The translations under genes were made by a program, and so were the position numbers. Below are positions 49,630 through 59,826 of a stretch of DNA of 64,000 nucleotides, piece after piece. The notes below the pieces were generated by a model. The model was not told where the DNA came from. It saw nothing but the letters and a program-made list of their open reading frames with translations, and ran no database searches. Position 1 is the first letter of the stretch. The number at the start of each line of letters is the position of its first letter. Origin of the DNA: Pseudoxanthomonas daejeonensis (GTDB taxonomy: Bacteria > Pseudomonadota > Gammaproteobacteria > Xanthomonadales > Xanthomonadaceae); assembly GCF_010093205.1 (NCBI RefSeq), contig NZ_PDWN01000002.1, positions 186,001 to 250,000 of the forward strand. The letters run 5' to 3'.

Positions 49630-50568
49630 CTACGCCACAAGGTGGCTACAGTAACGCTGGACGGCCAGTTCAGTGATCACGTTACGGAGACTTGGCCGCC
49701 AATCAGGCAGATCGATTCCAAAGTCGCGATGGAAGCGGGAAGTATCTAACCGGGAGTAGGCAGGCCGGCGCGCAGGCATTGGATAATCGGCAGTCGTGAT
49801 CGGCACTACTTTCGGCACGTGCGCGAGCAGACCAGCGACTGACGCATCCTCGAAAATCGCTTCAGCAAAACCGTGCCAGCTGGTCTCGCCGGAAGTGGCC
49901 AGATGCCAAGTGCCACCGAGATGCTCCCCACCCACCAATACCTGCGACAGCATGATGGCGGTGGCATCGGCGACCAGAGCCGCTGGTGTCGGCGAACCGA
50001 CTTGGTCGGCCACCACGCGCAATTGGTCGCATCCGGCGCCCGCCCGAAGCATGGTCCGCAGGAAATTGTGACCATGGCCCCCATAGATCCAGGCAATGCG
50101 AAAGATGAAGTGCCGTGCACAGGCCGTGCGCACGGCGTGCTCGCCGGCCAGCTTGCTGGCGCCGTATACACCCAGCGGCGAGGTAGGATCGTCTTCGCGA
50201 TACGGACGCGCACCCTGCCCATCGAAGACGTAATCGGTCGAGTAATGGACGAACGGAATGCCGGACGCCGCGCAGGCTCGCGCCAATGCGCCGGGCGCTT
50301 CGCCATTGGCGACGAAAGCCGCCTTGCGATCGCCCTCGGCCTTATCGACCGAGGTATAGGCGGCCGCGTTCACGACCGCCGACGGCGCGACATCCTCGAC
50401 CAAGGCTGCAAGCGCGCGCGGATCAGACAGGTCGGCGACCCGGCAGGCTTCGCCAGTATCGAGCGTGCCGTTGCGAGTCGCCGCGACCACATCACCCAGA
50501 GTCGACAGGCTTCGGCACAACTCGCGCCCGACCTGGCCGTTGGCACCAACGACGAGTAGCTGCGTCAT
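49630..50568 (-). CDS. rmlD: dTDP-4-dehydrorhamnose reductase
   Basis: A 312-residue SDR: GANGQVGREL at residues 8-17, then YTSVDKAE, YSTDYVFDG, and YGASKLAGE with the catalytic Tyr and Lys. It performs the last step to dTDP-L-rhamnose using NAD(P)H. The ATG at 50,568 overlaps the rmlC stop (ATGA). Upstream of that the frame is not homologous. Confidence 0.95.
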   Translation of the reverse strand: MTQLLVVGANGQVGRELCRSLSTLGDVVAATRNGTLDTGEACRVADLSDPRALAALVEDVAPSAVVNAAAYTSVDKAEGDRKAAFVANGEAPGALARACAASGIPFVHYSTDYVFDGQGARPYREDDPTSPLGVYGASKLAGEHAVRTACARHFIFRIAWIYGGHGHNFLRTMLRAGAGCDQLRVVADQVGSPTPAALVADATAIMLSQVLVGGEHLGGTWHLATSGETSWHGFAEAIFEDASVAGLLAHVPKVVPITTADYPMPARRPAYSRLDTSRFHRDFGIDLPDWRPSLRNVITELAVQRYCSHLVA

Positions 50569-51125
50569 TTGGCGTAAGCCGGAAGGCGATCGCTGGGAAT
50601 ATCGGTAAGCAGGGGCGCGGCCTTGTCCTTGGCCGACATGACCGGATCGTCGGACACCGGCCAGTCGACGCCGATGCTGCAGTCGTTCCAGCGCACGCCG
50701 GCATCGGCTTCCTTCACGTACGCATCCGTACAAAGGTAGTTGAGCACCGCGTGCTCGGAAAGCACTGCGAAGCCGTGGGCGAACCCTTCCGGGATCCAAA
50801 ACTGGCGGTGATTCTGCGCGCTGAGGATCACAGCCTCCCAGCAGCCGAACGTCGGCGAACCTCGGCGGATGTCGACCGCGACGTCATACACCTTACCTTC
50901 CAACACGCTGACCAGCTTGCCCTGTGGGCGCGGCCACTGATAATGCAAGCCGCGCAGCACGCCCTTGACCGAGGTCGAAACGTTGCTCTGCACGAACTTC
51001 GTCGGCAAGCCGTAGCGATCGAAGCGCTCCGCGTTCCAAGCTTCGAAGAATATGCCGCGCTCATCACCGAACACCACCGGTTCGATCACCACGCAGCCGG
51101 GCAGGCCGGTCTCAATTATCCTCAT
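50565..51125 (-). CDS. rmlC: dTDP-4-dehydrorhamnose 3,5-epimerase
   Basis: A 186-residue cupin-fold epimerase: [20 protein letters not shown] (about 47-66) and [14 protein letters not shown] are signature blocks, and [20 protein letters not shown] carries active-site residues. It makes the third intermediate of dTDP-rhamnose. It overlaps rmlA by 4 bases and rmlD by 4 bases. Confidence 0.96.
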   Translation of the reverse strand: MRIIETGLPGCVVIEPVVFGDERGIFFEAWNAERFDRYGLPTKFVQSNVSTSVKGVLRGLHYQWPRPQGKLVSVLEGKVYDVAVDIRRGSPTFGCWEAVILSAQNHRQFWIPEGFAHGFAVLSEHAVLNYLCTDAYVKEADAGVRWNDCSIGVDWPVSDDPVMSAKDKAAPLLTDIPSDRLPAYAK

Positions 51126-52012
51126 CGAACCACCTCACCACGCCTGGCGATCTCCAGCAGGTATTGGCCGTAGCCATTCTTCACGAGTGGAGCTGCCAAG
51201 CCTTCCAACTGGCCTGTGTCGATCCAGCCGTTGCCGAAGGCGATCTCCTCGGGACAACAGACGCGCAGTCCCTGCCGTGCTTCGATCGTTTCGATAAAGG
51301 TCGAAGCTTCCAGCAGCGACTGGTGGGTACCCGTATCCAACCAGGCATACCCGCGGCCCAACTGTTCGAGGTACAGATCACCGTGCTCGAGATAGCGCTT
51401 GTTGAGGTCGGTGATCTCCAGTTCGCCGCGTGACGAGGGCCTGAGTTCAGAGGCGTACTCGCTGGCCCGGCCATCGTAGAAATACAGGCCGGTCACCGCA
51501 TAGTTGGAGCGCGGTTGCGCCGGCTTTTCCTCGATTCCGACCACGCGCCCCTCACCGTCGAATTCGGCCACGCCATAGCGTTCCGGATCGCGCACCCAGT
51601 AGCCGAATACGGTTGCACCCTGCTGGCGCTCCCCGGCGCGCCTCAGCAGAGCGGTCAGGCCGTGGCCATGGAAGATGTTGTCACCCAGCACCAGGCAGCT
51701 GGGCTGGCCGGCGACGAAGTCGCGGCCGATCAGGTAGGCCTGGGCCAGTCCATCCGGGCTGGGCTGCACCGCATACTCGATGCGCATGCCCCACTGCGAA
51801 CCGTCGCCCAGCAAGGTCCGGAACAGCGCCTGTTCGTGCGGGGTGTTGATGATCAGAACCTCGCGGATCCCCGCCAGCATCAGCACGCTGAGCGGGTAGT
51901 AGATCATCGGCTTGTCGTAGACCGGCAGCAGCTGCTTGCTGATCGCGCGGGTGATCGGATACAGCCGGGTACCGGAACCACCGGCCAGGATGATGCCCTT
52001 GCGTGCGCTCAT
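51122..52012 (-). CDS. rmlA: Glucose-1-phosphate thymidylyltransferase
   Basis: A 296-residue nucleotidyltransferase: [20 protein letters not shown] (about 11-30), [12 protein letters not shown] and [20 protein letters not shown] are diagnostic. It makes dTDP-glucose and is usually inhibited by dTDP-rhamnose. It overlaps rmlB at one end and rmlC at the other (ATGA). Confidence 0.97.
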   Translation of the reverse strand: MSARKGIILAGGSGTRLYPITRAISKQLLPVYDKPMIYYPLSVLMLAGIREVLIINTPHEQALFRTLLGDGSQWGMRIEYAVQPSPDGLAQAYLIGRDFVAGQPSCLVLGDNIFHGHGLTALLRRAGERQQGATVFGYWVRDPERYGVAEFDGEGRVVGIEEKPAQPRSNYAVTGLYFYDGRASEYASELRPSSRGELEITDLNKRYLEHGDLYLEQLGRGYAWLDTGTHQSLLEASTFIETIEARQGLRVCCPEEIAFGNGWIDTGQLEGLAAPLVKNGYGQYLLEIARRGEVVR

Positions 52013-53064
52013 GCCGTCACCCCGATGCGCTCCAGACGATAGCTGCCATCGAGCACCCGCTGCACCCAGTCCTGGTTGTCCAGGTACCAGTCGACGGTGG
52101 TGGCGATGCCCTGTTCGAAGGTGTACTTCGGCTCCCAGCCCAGCTCGTCCTTCAGCTTGGAGGCGTCGATCGCGTAACGGCGGTCATGGCCCGGGCGGTC
52201 GGCGACGAAGGTGATCTGGCTGCTGCGCGGCTGGCCGTCCTCGCGCGGGCGGCGCTGGTCCAGCAACGCGCAGATCGCGTGGACGACCTCGATGTTCTGC
52301 TTTTCGGAATTACCGCCGACGTTGTAGGTCTCGCCCACCCGGCCCTTCACCAGCACCGTGCGGATCGCTTCGCAGTGGTCGGCCACGAACAGCCAGTCGC
52401 GTACCTGCTTGCCATCGCCATAGACCGGCAGCGGCTCGCCGGCCAAGGCCTTGGCAATCACCAGCGGGATGAGCTTTTCCGGGAAGTGGTACGGGCCGTA
52501 GTTGTTGGAGCAGTTGGTGGTGAGCACCGGCAGCCCGTAGGTATGGTGGAAGGCGCGGACCAGGTGGTCGGACGCGGCCTTCGACGCGGAGTACGGCGAG
52601 TTGGGGGCGTACGGGGTGGTTTCGGTGAACTTGCCGGTCTCGCCCAAGGTGCCGTAGACCTCGTCGGTGGACACGTGCAGGAAGCGGAAACCGTCCCTGG
52701 CGGCGCCCTCCAGCCCCTTCCAGTAGTCGCGCACGGTTTCCAGCAGGCCGAGCGTGCCGACCACATTGGTTTCGATGAATGCGGCCGGCCCGTCGATCGA
52801 GCGATCCACGTGGCTCTCCGCGGCGAAGTTCACGACCGCATCGGGACTATGTTCGGCCAGGAGCCGGGCGACCAGATCGCGATCCCCTATGTTCCCTTCC
52901 ACGAACACGTGGCCGGGGTTGCCCGCCAGGGACGACAGGGTGTCGAGGTTGCCCGCGTAGGTCAGGGCATCCAGATTGACCACCCTCACACCACGCGCCA
53001 CCGCATCGAGGACGAAGTTGCCGCCGATAAAACCGGCGCCGCCGGTAACCAGCCAAGTTGCCAA
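52009..53064 (-). CDS. rmlB: dTDP-glucose 4,6-dehydratase
   Basis: A 351-residue extended [15 protein letters not shown] at 6-17, [12 protein letters not shown] with the catalytic acid, and [14 protein letters not shown] with the Tyr/Lys. It forms dTDP-4-keto-6-deoxyglucose. It heads the overlapping rmlB-rmlA-rmlC-rmlD operon and is divergent from etfB by 214 bases, where both promoters must lie. Confidence 0.97.
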   Translation of the reverse strand: MATWLVTGGAGFIGGNFVLDAVARGVRVVNLDALTYAGNLDTLSSLAGNPGHVFVEGNIGDRDLVARLLAEHSPDAVVNFAAESHVDRSIDGPAAFIETNVVGTLGLLETVRDYWKGLEGAARDGFRFLHVSTDEVYGTLGETGKFTETTPYAPNSPYSASKAASDHLVRAFHHTYGLPVLTTNCSNNYGPYHFPEKLIPLVIAKALAGEPLPVYGDGKQVRDWLFVADHCEAIRTVLVKGRVGETYNVGGNSEKQNIEVVHAICALLDQRRPREDGQPRSSQITFVADRPGHDRRYAIDASKLKDELGWEPKYTFEQGIATTVDWYLDNQDWVQRVLDGSYRLERIGVTA

Positions 53065-53278
53065 GCGAGACTCCTGTCCGTTCGTGGAGCCGAAGAATCA
53101 AGGGTCGCTAGAATAGCGCCCCAATGAACCACCGGGTCGACGAGGTCCGCTCCCGGCGGCAGCCCGAGGGGACCATACCCGATCGCATGGAGCCCCCTCA
53201 CCCGGTAGAATCGGCGGTCCGTCCCGGGCCTGCCGCCGCGGCCGGGCCGCCCCGCTATCCCGAAGGAATCCCCGCACG

Positions 53279-54025
53279 ATGAAGATCCTGGTCGCCTACA
53301 AGCGCGTCGTGGACTACAACGTCCGCATCCAGGTCAAGCCGGATGGCTCCGGCGTGGTCACCGACGGCGTCAAGCTCTCGCCCAACCCTTTCGACGAGAT
53401 CGCCCTGGAAGAAGCCCTGCGCCTGCGCGACAAGGGCATCGCAACCGAGGTGGTGGTCGTCACGATCGCCCCGGCCGATGCCCAGGCGCACCTGCGCAAC
53501 GGCCTGGCGATGGGCGCCAACCGCGCCATCCACGTGGTCACCGACCAGCCGGTGCAGCCGCTGGCGGCCGCCCGCACCCTGCTCAAACTGGTCGAGAAGG
53601 AACAGCCGGACCTGGTGATCCTGGGCAAGCAGGCCATCGACGACGACGCCAACCAGACCGGGCAGATGCTGGCCACGCTGTGGGGCCGCCCGCAGGCGAC
53701 CTTCGCGTCGAAACTCGAAGTCGCTGATGGCAAGGCCACCGTCACCCGAGAGGTCGATGCCGGCCTGGAAACGCTGGAAGTCGACCTTCCCGCCGTGGTC
53801 ACCACCGACCTGCGCCTGAACGAACCGCGCTTCATCAAGCTTCCGGACATCATGAAGGCCAAGAGCAAGCCGCTGGAGACCCTGCAGCTGGCCGAGCTTG
53901 GCGTCGAGGCGGGCGCGGAACTGAAGACCACCGCATATGCGCCGCCGGCCAAGCGCAGCAAGGGCGTGATGGTGAAGGACGCGGCCGAACTGGTCGCTGC
54001 ACTGAAGCAGAAGGGGTTGCTGTGA
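53279..54025 (+). CDS. etfB: Electron transfer flavoprotein beta subunit
   Basis: A 248-residue ETF-beta: KILVAYKRVVDYNVRIQVKPDG at the start and the family's NQTGQMLATLWGRPQATF (about 122-139) with DLRLNEPRFIKLPDIMKAKSKP after it. With EtfA it carries electrons from acyl-CoA dehydrogenases to ETF-QO. The stop overlaps the etfA start (TGATG). In Xanthomonas the etf genes flank the O-antigen cluster. Confidence 0.95.
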   Translation: MKILVAYKRVVDYNVRIQVKPDGSGVVTDGVKLSPNPFDEIALEEALRLRDKGIATEVVVVTIAPADAQAHLRNGLAMGANRAIHVVTDQPVQPLAAARTLLKLVEKEQPDLVILGKQAIDDDANQTGQMLATLWGRPQATFASKLEVADGKATVTREVDAGLETLEVDLPAVVTTDLRLNEPRFIKLPDIMKAKSKPLETLQLAELGVEAGAELKTTAYAPPAKRSKGVMVKDAAELVAALKQKGLL

Positions 54026-54975
54026 TGACCAAGGTGCTGATTGTCGCCGAACACCTCGACGGCAAGCTCAACGGATCCACCGCGCGTACCGTCAGCGCGG
54101 CGCAGGCGCTGTCGCCCGAGGCGATCGACGTGGTCGTGCTGGCCGCCGATCCGGCCGACGTCGCAGCCGAAGCCGCGCAGATCGCCGGCGTGACGCGCGT
54201 GCTGGCGGTTGCCAATACCGCCAACACGCAGGCTATAGCGCAGGTGCTCGGCCCGCAGGTCGCGCAGCTGGCGGCCGGCTACAGTCATGTGTTCGGACCC
54301 TCGACCACTTTCGGCAAGGACCTGATGCCGGTGGTGGCAGCGCTGCTCGGCGTCAACCAGGTCTCGGACCTGATGGCGGTCGAGGGCAGCCACACCTTCA
54401 AGCGGCCGATCTATGCCGGCAACGCGATCATCACGGTCGACGCACCGGACGGGCAGACCGTCGTCGCCACCGTGCGCACCGCATCTTGGCCGGAAGCGGC
54501 CGGGGGCGGCAGTGCTTCGGTGGAGGCGGTGAACGTGGATGCCACCCTGCCTTCGCATACCCGCTACGTCGGCTTGGCCGCAGGCAAGTCGGATCGTCCG
54601 GACCTGCAGGGCGCGCGCCGCGTCGTCTCCGGCGGCCGCGGCGTCGGCTCGGAGGAGAACTTCCGTATCGTCTACAGCCTGGCCGACAAGCTAGGCGCGG
54701 CGGTGGGCGCCTCCCGGGCGGCGGTCGACGCCGGCTACTGCCCCAACGAGATGCAGGTCGGCCAGACCGGCAAGATCATCGCCCCGGAGCTGTACATCGC
54801 CATCGGCATCTCCGGCGCGATCCAGCACCTGACCGGGATCAAGGACGCCGGCACGATCGTGGCGATCAACAAGGACCCTGAAGCGGCGATCTTCGAGGTG
54901 GCCGACATCGGGCTGGTGGGGGATCTCTTCACACTGCTGCCGGAACTCGAAGCCAGTCTGGATATCCAAGCATGA
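54025..54975 (+). CDS. etfA: Electron transfer flavoprotein alpha subunit
   Basis: A 316-residue ETF-alpha starting at ATG 54,025 (a GTG one codon earlier is also possible): [17 protein letters not shown] at the N-terminus, and the FAD site [35 protein letters not shown], and [28 protein letters not shown], all classic. It overlaps wecB by 4 bases (ATGA), fusing the core etf operon to the polysaccharide cluster transcriptionally. Confidence 0.96.
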   Translation: MTKVLIVAEHLDGKLNGSTARTVSAAQALSPEAIDVVVLAADPADVAAEAAQIAGVTRVLAVANTANTQAIAQVLGPQVAQLAAGYSHVFGPSTTFGKDLMPVVAALLGVNQVSDLMAVEGSHTFKRPIYAGNAIITVDAPDGQTVVATVRTASWPEAAGGGSASVEAVNVDATLPSHTRYVGLAAGKSDRPDLQGARRVVSGGRGVGSEENFRIVYSLADKLGAAVGASRAAVDAGYCPNEMQVGQTGKIIAPELYIAIGISGAIQHLTGIKDAGTIVAINKDPEAAIFEVADIGLVGDLFTLLPELEASLDIQA

Positions 54976-56105
54976 GCAAGCGCGTAATGGTCGCCTTCGG
55001 GACACGCCCCGAAGCAATTAAGATGGCCCCAGTAGTCCGGGCGTTGCAGGCAACCCCCGGAATCGAGACCATCGTCGCGGTGACGGCTCAGCACCGGCAG
55101 ATGCTGGATCAGGTACTTGAACTGTTCCGGATCGTGCCTGACGTCGATCTGGACCTGATGCAGCAGGGCCAGAGCTTGCCGGCCCTTTTCGGCAGGATTC
55201 TCGACGGCATGACCTCCGCATTGGCGCAGCACCGGCCGGATCTGGTTCTGGTGCACGGCGATACCAGCACGACCCTCGCGACAGCGCTTGCCGCCTTCTA
55301 TGCGAAGGTGCCGATCGGGCACGTCGAGGCCGGACTGCGGACCGGGAACATGTCCGCGCCCTGGCCGGAAGAGGCCAATCGCCGCCTGACCGCGCCGCTG
55401 GCGGCCATCCATTTCGCGCCTACCGACGGCGCAGCTGGCAATCTACGCGCTGAAAACATCCCCGCCGACCATGTGCATGTCACTGGCAACACCGTGATCG
55501 ACGCGCTGCTGTCGGTCGCACGCGAGATCAAGGAAAGCCCCAGGCTCGAACAGGAACTGTATGCGCGCTTCCCTTTCCTGGCCCCGGACCTGCGCATGGT
55601 GCTCGTGACCGGGCATCGCCGGGAGAATTTCGGACACGGCTTCGAGCAGATCTGCCAGGCGCTGGCCGATATCGCTGCCCGTGGCGACACCCAGATCGTC
55701 TATCCCGTGCACCTCAACCCGAACGTCCAGGAGCCGGTAAAGCGCATCCTCGGCGGCGTCCGCAACGTGATCCTCATCGAGCCCCAAGACTATCTGCCAT
55801 TCGTGCACCTGATGATGCGCGCAGATCTCATCCTGACCGACTCCGGAGGCATACAGGAAGAGGCGCCGTCTCTGGGAAAGCCCGTGCTGGTAATGCGTGA
55901 AACCACCGAACGCCCCGAAGCGATCGAAGCAGGCACGGTACGCCTCGTCGGCACCGACCGCGCCCGCATCGCCGCCGAGGTGAACAAGCTTCTCGAAGAC
56001 GTCGAGGCATATCGGGCAATGTCGCTGGCGCACAATCCTTACGGCGACGGCGACAGCAGCGCCCGCATCGCGTCACTCGCTGCCGAATTCCTCTCGGCGA
56101 GCTGA
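54972..56105 (+). CDS. wecB: UDP-N-acetylglucosamine 2-epimerase (non-hydrolysing)
   Basis: A 377-residue epimerase: [17 protein letters not shown] at 9-25, [39 protein letters not shown] and [33 protein letters not shown]. It converts UDP-GlcNAc to UDP-ManNAc, a precursor for surface polysaccharides. It is translationally coupled to etfA and is convergent with the LTA-synthase-like gene, so it may be the first gene of the O-antigen region at this boundary. Confidence 0.95.
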   Translation: MSKRVMVAFGTRPEAIKMAPVVRALQATPGIETIVAVTAQHRQMLDQVLELFRIVPDVDLDLMQQGQSLPALFGRILDGMTSALAQHRPDLVLVHGDTSTTLATALAAFYAKVPIGHVEAGLRTGNMSAPWPEEANRRLTAPLAAIHFAPTDGAAGNLRAENIPADHVHVTGNTVIDALLSVAREIKESPRLEQELYARFPFLAPDLRMVLVTGHRRENFGHGFEQICQALADIAARGDTQIVYPVHLNPNVQEPVKRILGGVRNVILIEPQDYLPFVHLMMRADLILTDSGGIQEEAPSLGKPVLVMRETTERPEAIEAGTVRLVGTDRARIAAEVNKLLEDVEAYRAMSLAHNPYGDGDSSARIASLAAEFLSAS

Positions 56106-56158
56106 TGTTTCGCGGCATCGCCGCCCGGTGGGCACGGACGCCCCAGTAACGCCGGCCC

Positions 56159-58543
56159 TTACTCGCCCACGACGATCCGTCCAATCCTCATCGCCTCGCC
56201 CTTCTCGCCGTCGACCAGCGATACTTCATGCGCCCCGTCGCGCAGCAGCATCGATGATGGCAGTCTGCCTGTCACCAGGTTGCCTGACTGACTCGTGGCC
56301 AGCGGCTTGCCGTCCAGCACGAGCCGGGCCTTGGCCGGCATGCAACCCGCCTTCACGAAGATGCCGATACCGCCCTCCGGAAGCGATGGAGGGTGCTCCG
56401 ATCGCCTGATCACCTGAGGTCCCCATTCGTTGGCGGGACACAGGTTCGCCAGGCTCCTGCCATCGGGCAACAGGGCGCGCGGCGCGCGGGCGTTGACGGC
56501 AAACTCGGCCACCGGCTGATACGTACGCTCCAGAGTGCTTATGACGTCGATCCGACGGGGTCCTGGCGGCGCGACTTGGAGCAGCTCCTTTGGCACCAGC
56601 GCCAGCAACGTGTCTTCGCTGTCGCGGAACGTCTGCAACCTCTGGTTCTCGAACCGCAGCTGCAGGTCGCGCCGCAAGGGCTCGCTCGATTTGAACCACA
56701 GGCTGAGGCCCTCTTCGGGAATCGGATCACCGAGGGAAATTTCCTGCGGCCCCCAGGATTCGAAAGCAGCCAGGTCCGCAACTCGCACACGCTGCGTCCG
56801 CTCCGGCAGCGACCCGACGTCCTCCCAGGGCAGGGAGCGCGCCAGATCCGGAAGTAGGCCAGCCGACGGGTCGGCCACACCATCCTTCCGTTGCGACAGG
56901 AGCACATTCAGCGAAGCGAAGTACTTGGACATCGGAAGGCCGACCGCATCCATCATCACCGCCGGGAGCTCGTAAGTGCTTAGGTCCATCGACCCAGGAG
57001 CAATAGCTCCGCGCGTGTCCACGACCAGCCACGGGACCGGCTGCTGCTGCGCGGACTTCCCGTCGCGAAACCCAAGGCTGTCGAACACCGGGGAGAGCGC
57101 CGGCAGGTGGTCGCCATAGAACACCAGCACTGCTGGCCTGTCGCGCTTTTTCAGCGCTTCCCACAACTTGAGGAGGGAGGCGTCCGCGTTCCGGTGGTGG
57201 TGCAGGTAACGCTGCAGCTCCGTGGCCTCGTCGCTGCCCAGCCTTGAAGGCAGATCGGGAACCGACGCTTCGACCTGCTCACCCCGCCTCTCGTCCCAGG
57301 GCGAGTGGTTTTCCATCGTGATCGCCATCACGAAGGTCGGCTCGGTTTCACTCAGAATCTCGGTGATCCGGTTCACCAGCGCGGCATCGCCGATATAGAG
57401 ACCGTCCCGCTCTTCGGGAGAAAACTCGTTGATGCCATGGAACGAGTCGAAGCCAAGCTTCCGGAAGTAATCGGCGCGGGAATAAAATGCGGGATCGTTC
57501 GGATGGACCGCACGCGTGGCGTATCCATGCGCCTTGAGCGCACTGGCCAACGACTGCACAGGCCTGTCACGGAATGCGGCATAGGGGTGCTGTACGTTGG
57601 AGTAGGCCGCAAGCAGAGGGATGCCCGTCAGGAACTCGAACTCGGTACGCGTCGTGAGCCCTCCGAACGTCGGGGCCGTCATGTTCCCGTGCAAGCCGAG
57701 CGCGGACAGCTCGCGGTAATGGGCGCCACCGGCATCGGGCCCGATGCCGTTGAGCCTCGACGGATCGAAATACGCTTCGCTCTGGATCACTATGATATCC
57801 GGCAGGTCTCCCTTCGCCCTACCTTCCGCGAACCACTTAAGCTGCCGCTCGTGTTCGCCCTGGAACGCCTGAACGCGCGCCCCGTCAACCGGCACATCGG
57901 TCGGTGTCATGGCCAGCCTCGCATAGACGAGGTAGTAAGTGCCGCCCAGCGCATGCGCAGCAGCAACCTGGTCCCAGTGCGGGAATTCGCGTTCGTCTGC
58001 GCCGTAGAGCCTGTGCCAAGGACCGGTCGCCGTTATCAGGGCCGCCAGCAGGATGCCACATGCCGTGGAAAGCGCCGCGCGACCACGCAGCGTCTTCGCT
58101 CCGGTCGGCGGTTCCATCCAAGCAAGCATAATCATCAACGCCAACGCTATCCACCATCCAGGGCCGAACTCGACGTACTGCTTCATCATGTCGGCATGGA
58201 CAAGCACATTACCGATCATCGCCGCGTCGCCCGGCAGGATCGGCAGGTGCAGGTTCGCGATCTTCGCCGCCTGAGCCGCCTGGAACGCGGCATGGAGGGC
58301 CGATGCGAACATCGCCGAGAACACGCCCTTTCGCGTCGCCCCCCACAGTGCCAGCCAGAAAAGGACCCACGGCAGGGCGTTGCGCGCCAGCAGGCCAGGG
58401 TCGGCAGTGGCAAGGGCCGGATCCAGCCACTTGACGGAAACGACCACGGTGAACAATCCGAGTACGGACACCAGCCAAACGGGAAACCACTTCTGTGGCA
58501 TGTGGAATCGCGCAAGGCGGTTCAGTTGCTCATTCTTGTGCAT
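56159..58543 (-). CDS. LTA-synthase/sulfatase-fold membrane transferase with duplicated C-terminal domain
   Basis: A 794-residue protein. About five membrane segments fill residues 15-210; the alkaline-phosphatase-like domain spans 245-545, with E256 in QSEAYFD, the nucleophile-like threonine at about 297 in FGGLTTRTEFEFLTG, and FYGDHLP at 475-481. Enzymes of this fold (LtaS, OpgB) transfer phosphoglycerol from phosphatidylglycerol to glycans. After about residue 590 two related beta-rich segments follow, each opening with WGPQ (597 and 707) and a conserved E-G-x-x-hydrophobic pattern. Start ATG 58,543 overlaps the upstream GT stop by 14 bases. It is inferred to decorate a surface glycan; no substrate is known. 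Confidence 0.85.
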   Translation of the reverse strand: MHKNEQLNRLARFHMPQKWFPVWLVSVLGLFTVVVSVKWLDPALATADPGLLARNALPWVLFWLALWGATRKGVFSAMFASALHAAFQAAQAAKIANLHLPILPGDAAMIGNVLVHADMMKQYVEFGPGWWIALALMIMLAWMEPPTGAKTLRGRAALSTACGILLAALITATGPWHRLYGADEREFPHWDQVAAAHALGGTYYLVYARLAMTPTDVPVDGARVQAFQGEHERQLKWFAEGRAKGDLPDIIVIQSEAYFDPSRLNGIGPDAGGAHYRELSALGLHGNMTAPTFGGLTTRTEFEFLTGIPLLAAYSNVQHPYAAFRDRPVQSLASALKAHGYATRAVHPNDPAFYSRADYFRKLGFDSFHGINEFSPEERDGLYIGDAALVNRITEILSETEPTFVMAITMENHSPWDERRGEQVEASVPDLPSRLGSDEATELQRYLHHHRNADASLLKLWEALKKRDRPAVLVFYGDHLPALSPVFDSLGFRDGKSAQQQPVPWLVVDTRGAIAPGSMDLSTYELPAVMMDAVGLPMSKYFASLNVLLSQRKDGVADPSAGLLPDLARSLPWEDVGSLPERTQRVRVADLAAFESWGPQEISLGDPIPEEGLSLWFKSSEPLRRDLQLRFENQRLQTFRDSEDTLLALVPKELLQVAPPGPRRIDVISTLERTYQPVAEFAVNARAPRALLPDGRSLANLCPANEWGPQVIRRSEHPPSLPEGGIGIFVKAGCMPAKARLVLDGKPLATSQSGNLVTGRLPSSMLLRDGAHEVSLVDGEKGEAMRIGRIVVGE

Positions 58544-59804
58544 GTACGTCTTGTAAATCGAACTCGGAAAGGATACGGGCCAACGACGCCACCTGCGCTC
58601 GCCATGTGTAACCGCATGCGGCGTTGGCATTCATATCGAAGCGGCTATCTAGCGATCCTTCGCTCCAATCCGCCACGAGCCGTTGCAGCTCCAAGGATAT
58701 CCCGGCTGGCGCCACAGAAACTCCCCGCCCCGTGGCGGCGAGAAGACCTGCAGTTTCATCGGCGGTCTCGGCGATGTGCATCACGGGACGCCCTGCGCCC
58801 AGATACTCGTAGATTTTCCCGGGGGTCTGTGGGAGGCCTGCGTTGCCAATACTGAGTAAAACATCCGCTCCTGCCTGCAGGCCCCGAGCATAGGCATGCG
58901 ACACCTCGCCATGCAACATCACCCGGTCCGGAAACAGCTCGGCCGCCCGCACCAGTTCAGCCGGCGGTTCGGGTCCTGCGACGTGCAGCACTACACCATC
59001 TACTTCCCGCATAGCCGACAGCAACGGCACGACAGAGCGGAACGCATAGAGCCGCCCGGTATAGACCAAGTTCATCCGCTCCGGCGCCAGCGCGACCGGC
59101 TTTGGCGCGTCGCGATTGTCGAAACCCTGCGTGATGACCGTGATCCGGTGTTCAGGCAAGCCATGCCTGTGCGCGATCAGGTCCTTCGTGGCCCTGTTTG
59201 TCACGGTGACGTGCGTGGCGCCGGCAGAGACGTCCCGCTCGAGCCTGAATGCGGAGTTCCGCCAATGTGCCAATGTGTACTGCGCTAGGACCGGATCGGC
59301 TAGATCCGCGATCCACGGAACGCCGGCACGGACGAAGCTGGAGGCGAGCAACAGAGCGCCGCCAGGCTCGTGCATGACAATGGCACGGTCGACCGCTCCC
59401 GAGGCAAGCAATGATTCAACCAGCGGGCGCGCATTGCGTGCCCAGACCACGGTCGCGTCCGGGAAGCAGATCCAGTGCATTCCGCGGCGGAGCCGCCGCA
59501 CCAGGCGGCCTTTCCAGTTCAATCCGACCGCCGGGGCGGGACGCTCCGCGCCTTCGCTGGCTACCGCGCCCCCGCCTGCGCCTGCGCGACGGCGCGCAGC
59601 ACGGTTGACCAGGGACTCCAGCGGCCCCGGAGAGACCCGACGCACGTCCACTCCCAACCGGTCCGCTTCCACAACGCCGCACTCGCGGGTGACTACGGTG
59701 ATGTGCGCGCCGGCCAATGCGAGCTCCGACGCGAATGCCGCAGCGCGGATCGACTGCGGACTGCGTACCGGCGGAAAATCGTGAGCGAGCAGCAGGACCC
59801 GCAT
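58530..59804 (-). CDS. GT4-family glycosyltransferase
   Basis: A 424-residue transferase: RVLLLAHDFPPVRSPQSIRAAAFASELALAG at the start, VVTRECG, then the acceptor domain, and in the C-terminal half MNLVYTGRLYAF, VVLHVAGPEP and GLPQTPGKIYEYLGAGRPVMHIA, the usual donor-site block. I start at ATG 59,804, 22 bases after the methyltransferase stop; a GTG at 59,837 overlapping that gene is possible. It probably adds a sugar to the O-antigen repeat; which one cannot be read. Confidence 0.85.
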   Translation of the reverse strand: MRVLLLAHDFPPVRSPQSIRAAAFASELALAGAHITVVTRECGVVEADRLGVDVRRVSPGPLESLVNRAARRRAGAGGGAVASEGAERPAPAVGLNWKGRLVRRLRRGMHWICFPDATVVWARNARPLVESLLASGAVDRAIVMHEPGGALLLASSFVRAGVPWIADLADPVLAQYTLAHWRNSAFRLERDVSAGATHVTVTNRATKDLIAHRHGLPEHRITVITQGFDNRDAPKPVALAPERMNLVYTGRLYAFRSVVPLLSAMREVDGVVLHVAGPEPPAELVRAAELFPDRVMLHGEVSHAYARGLQAGADVLLSIGNAGLPQTPGKIYEYLGAGRPVMHIAETADETAGLLAATGRGVSVAPAGISLELQRLVADWSEGSLDSRFDMNANAACGYTWRAQVASLARILSEFDLQDVHAQE

Positions 59805-59826
59805 CCCGTCGAGCCGGACTGTTGGA

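Noticed and set aside
48517-53064. Horizontal transfer of galE/rml genes from a different base composition
   Set aside because: Some stretches look less GC-rich by eye, but I did not compute it and the order is standard for the family, so I make no claim.
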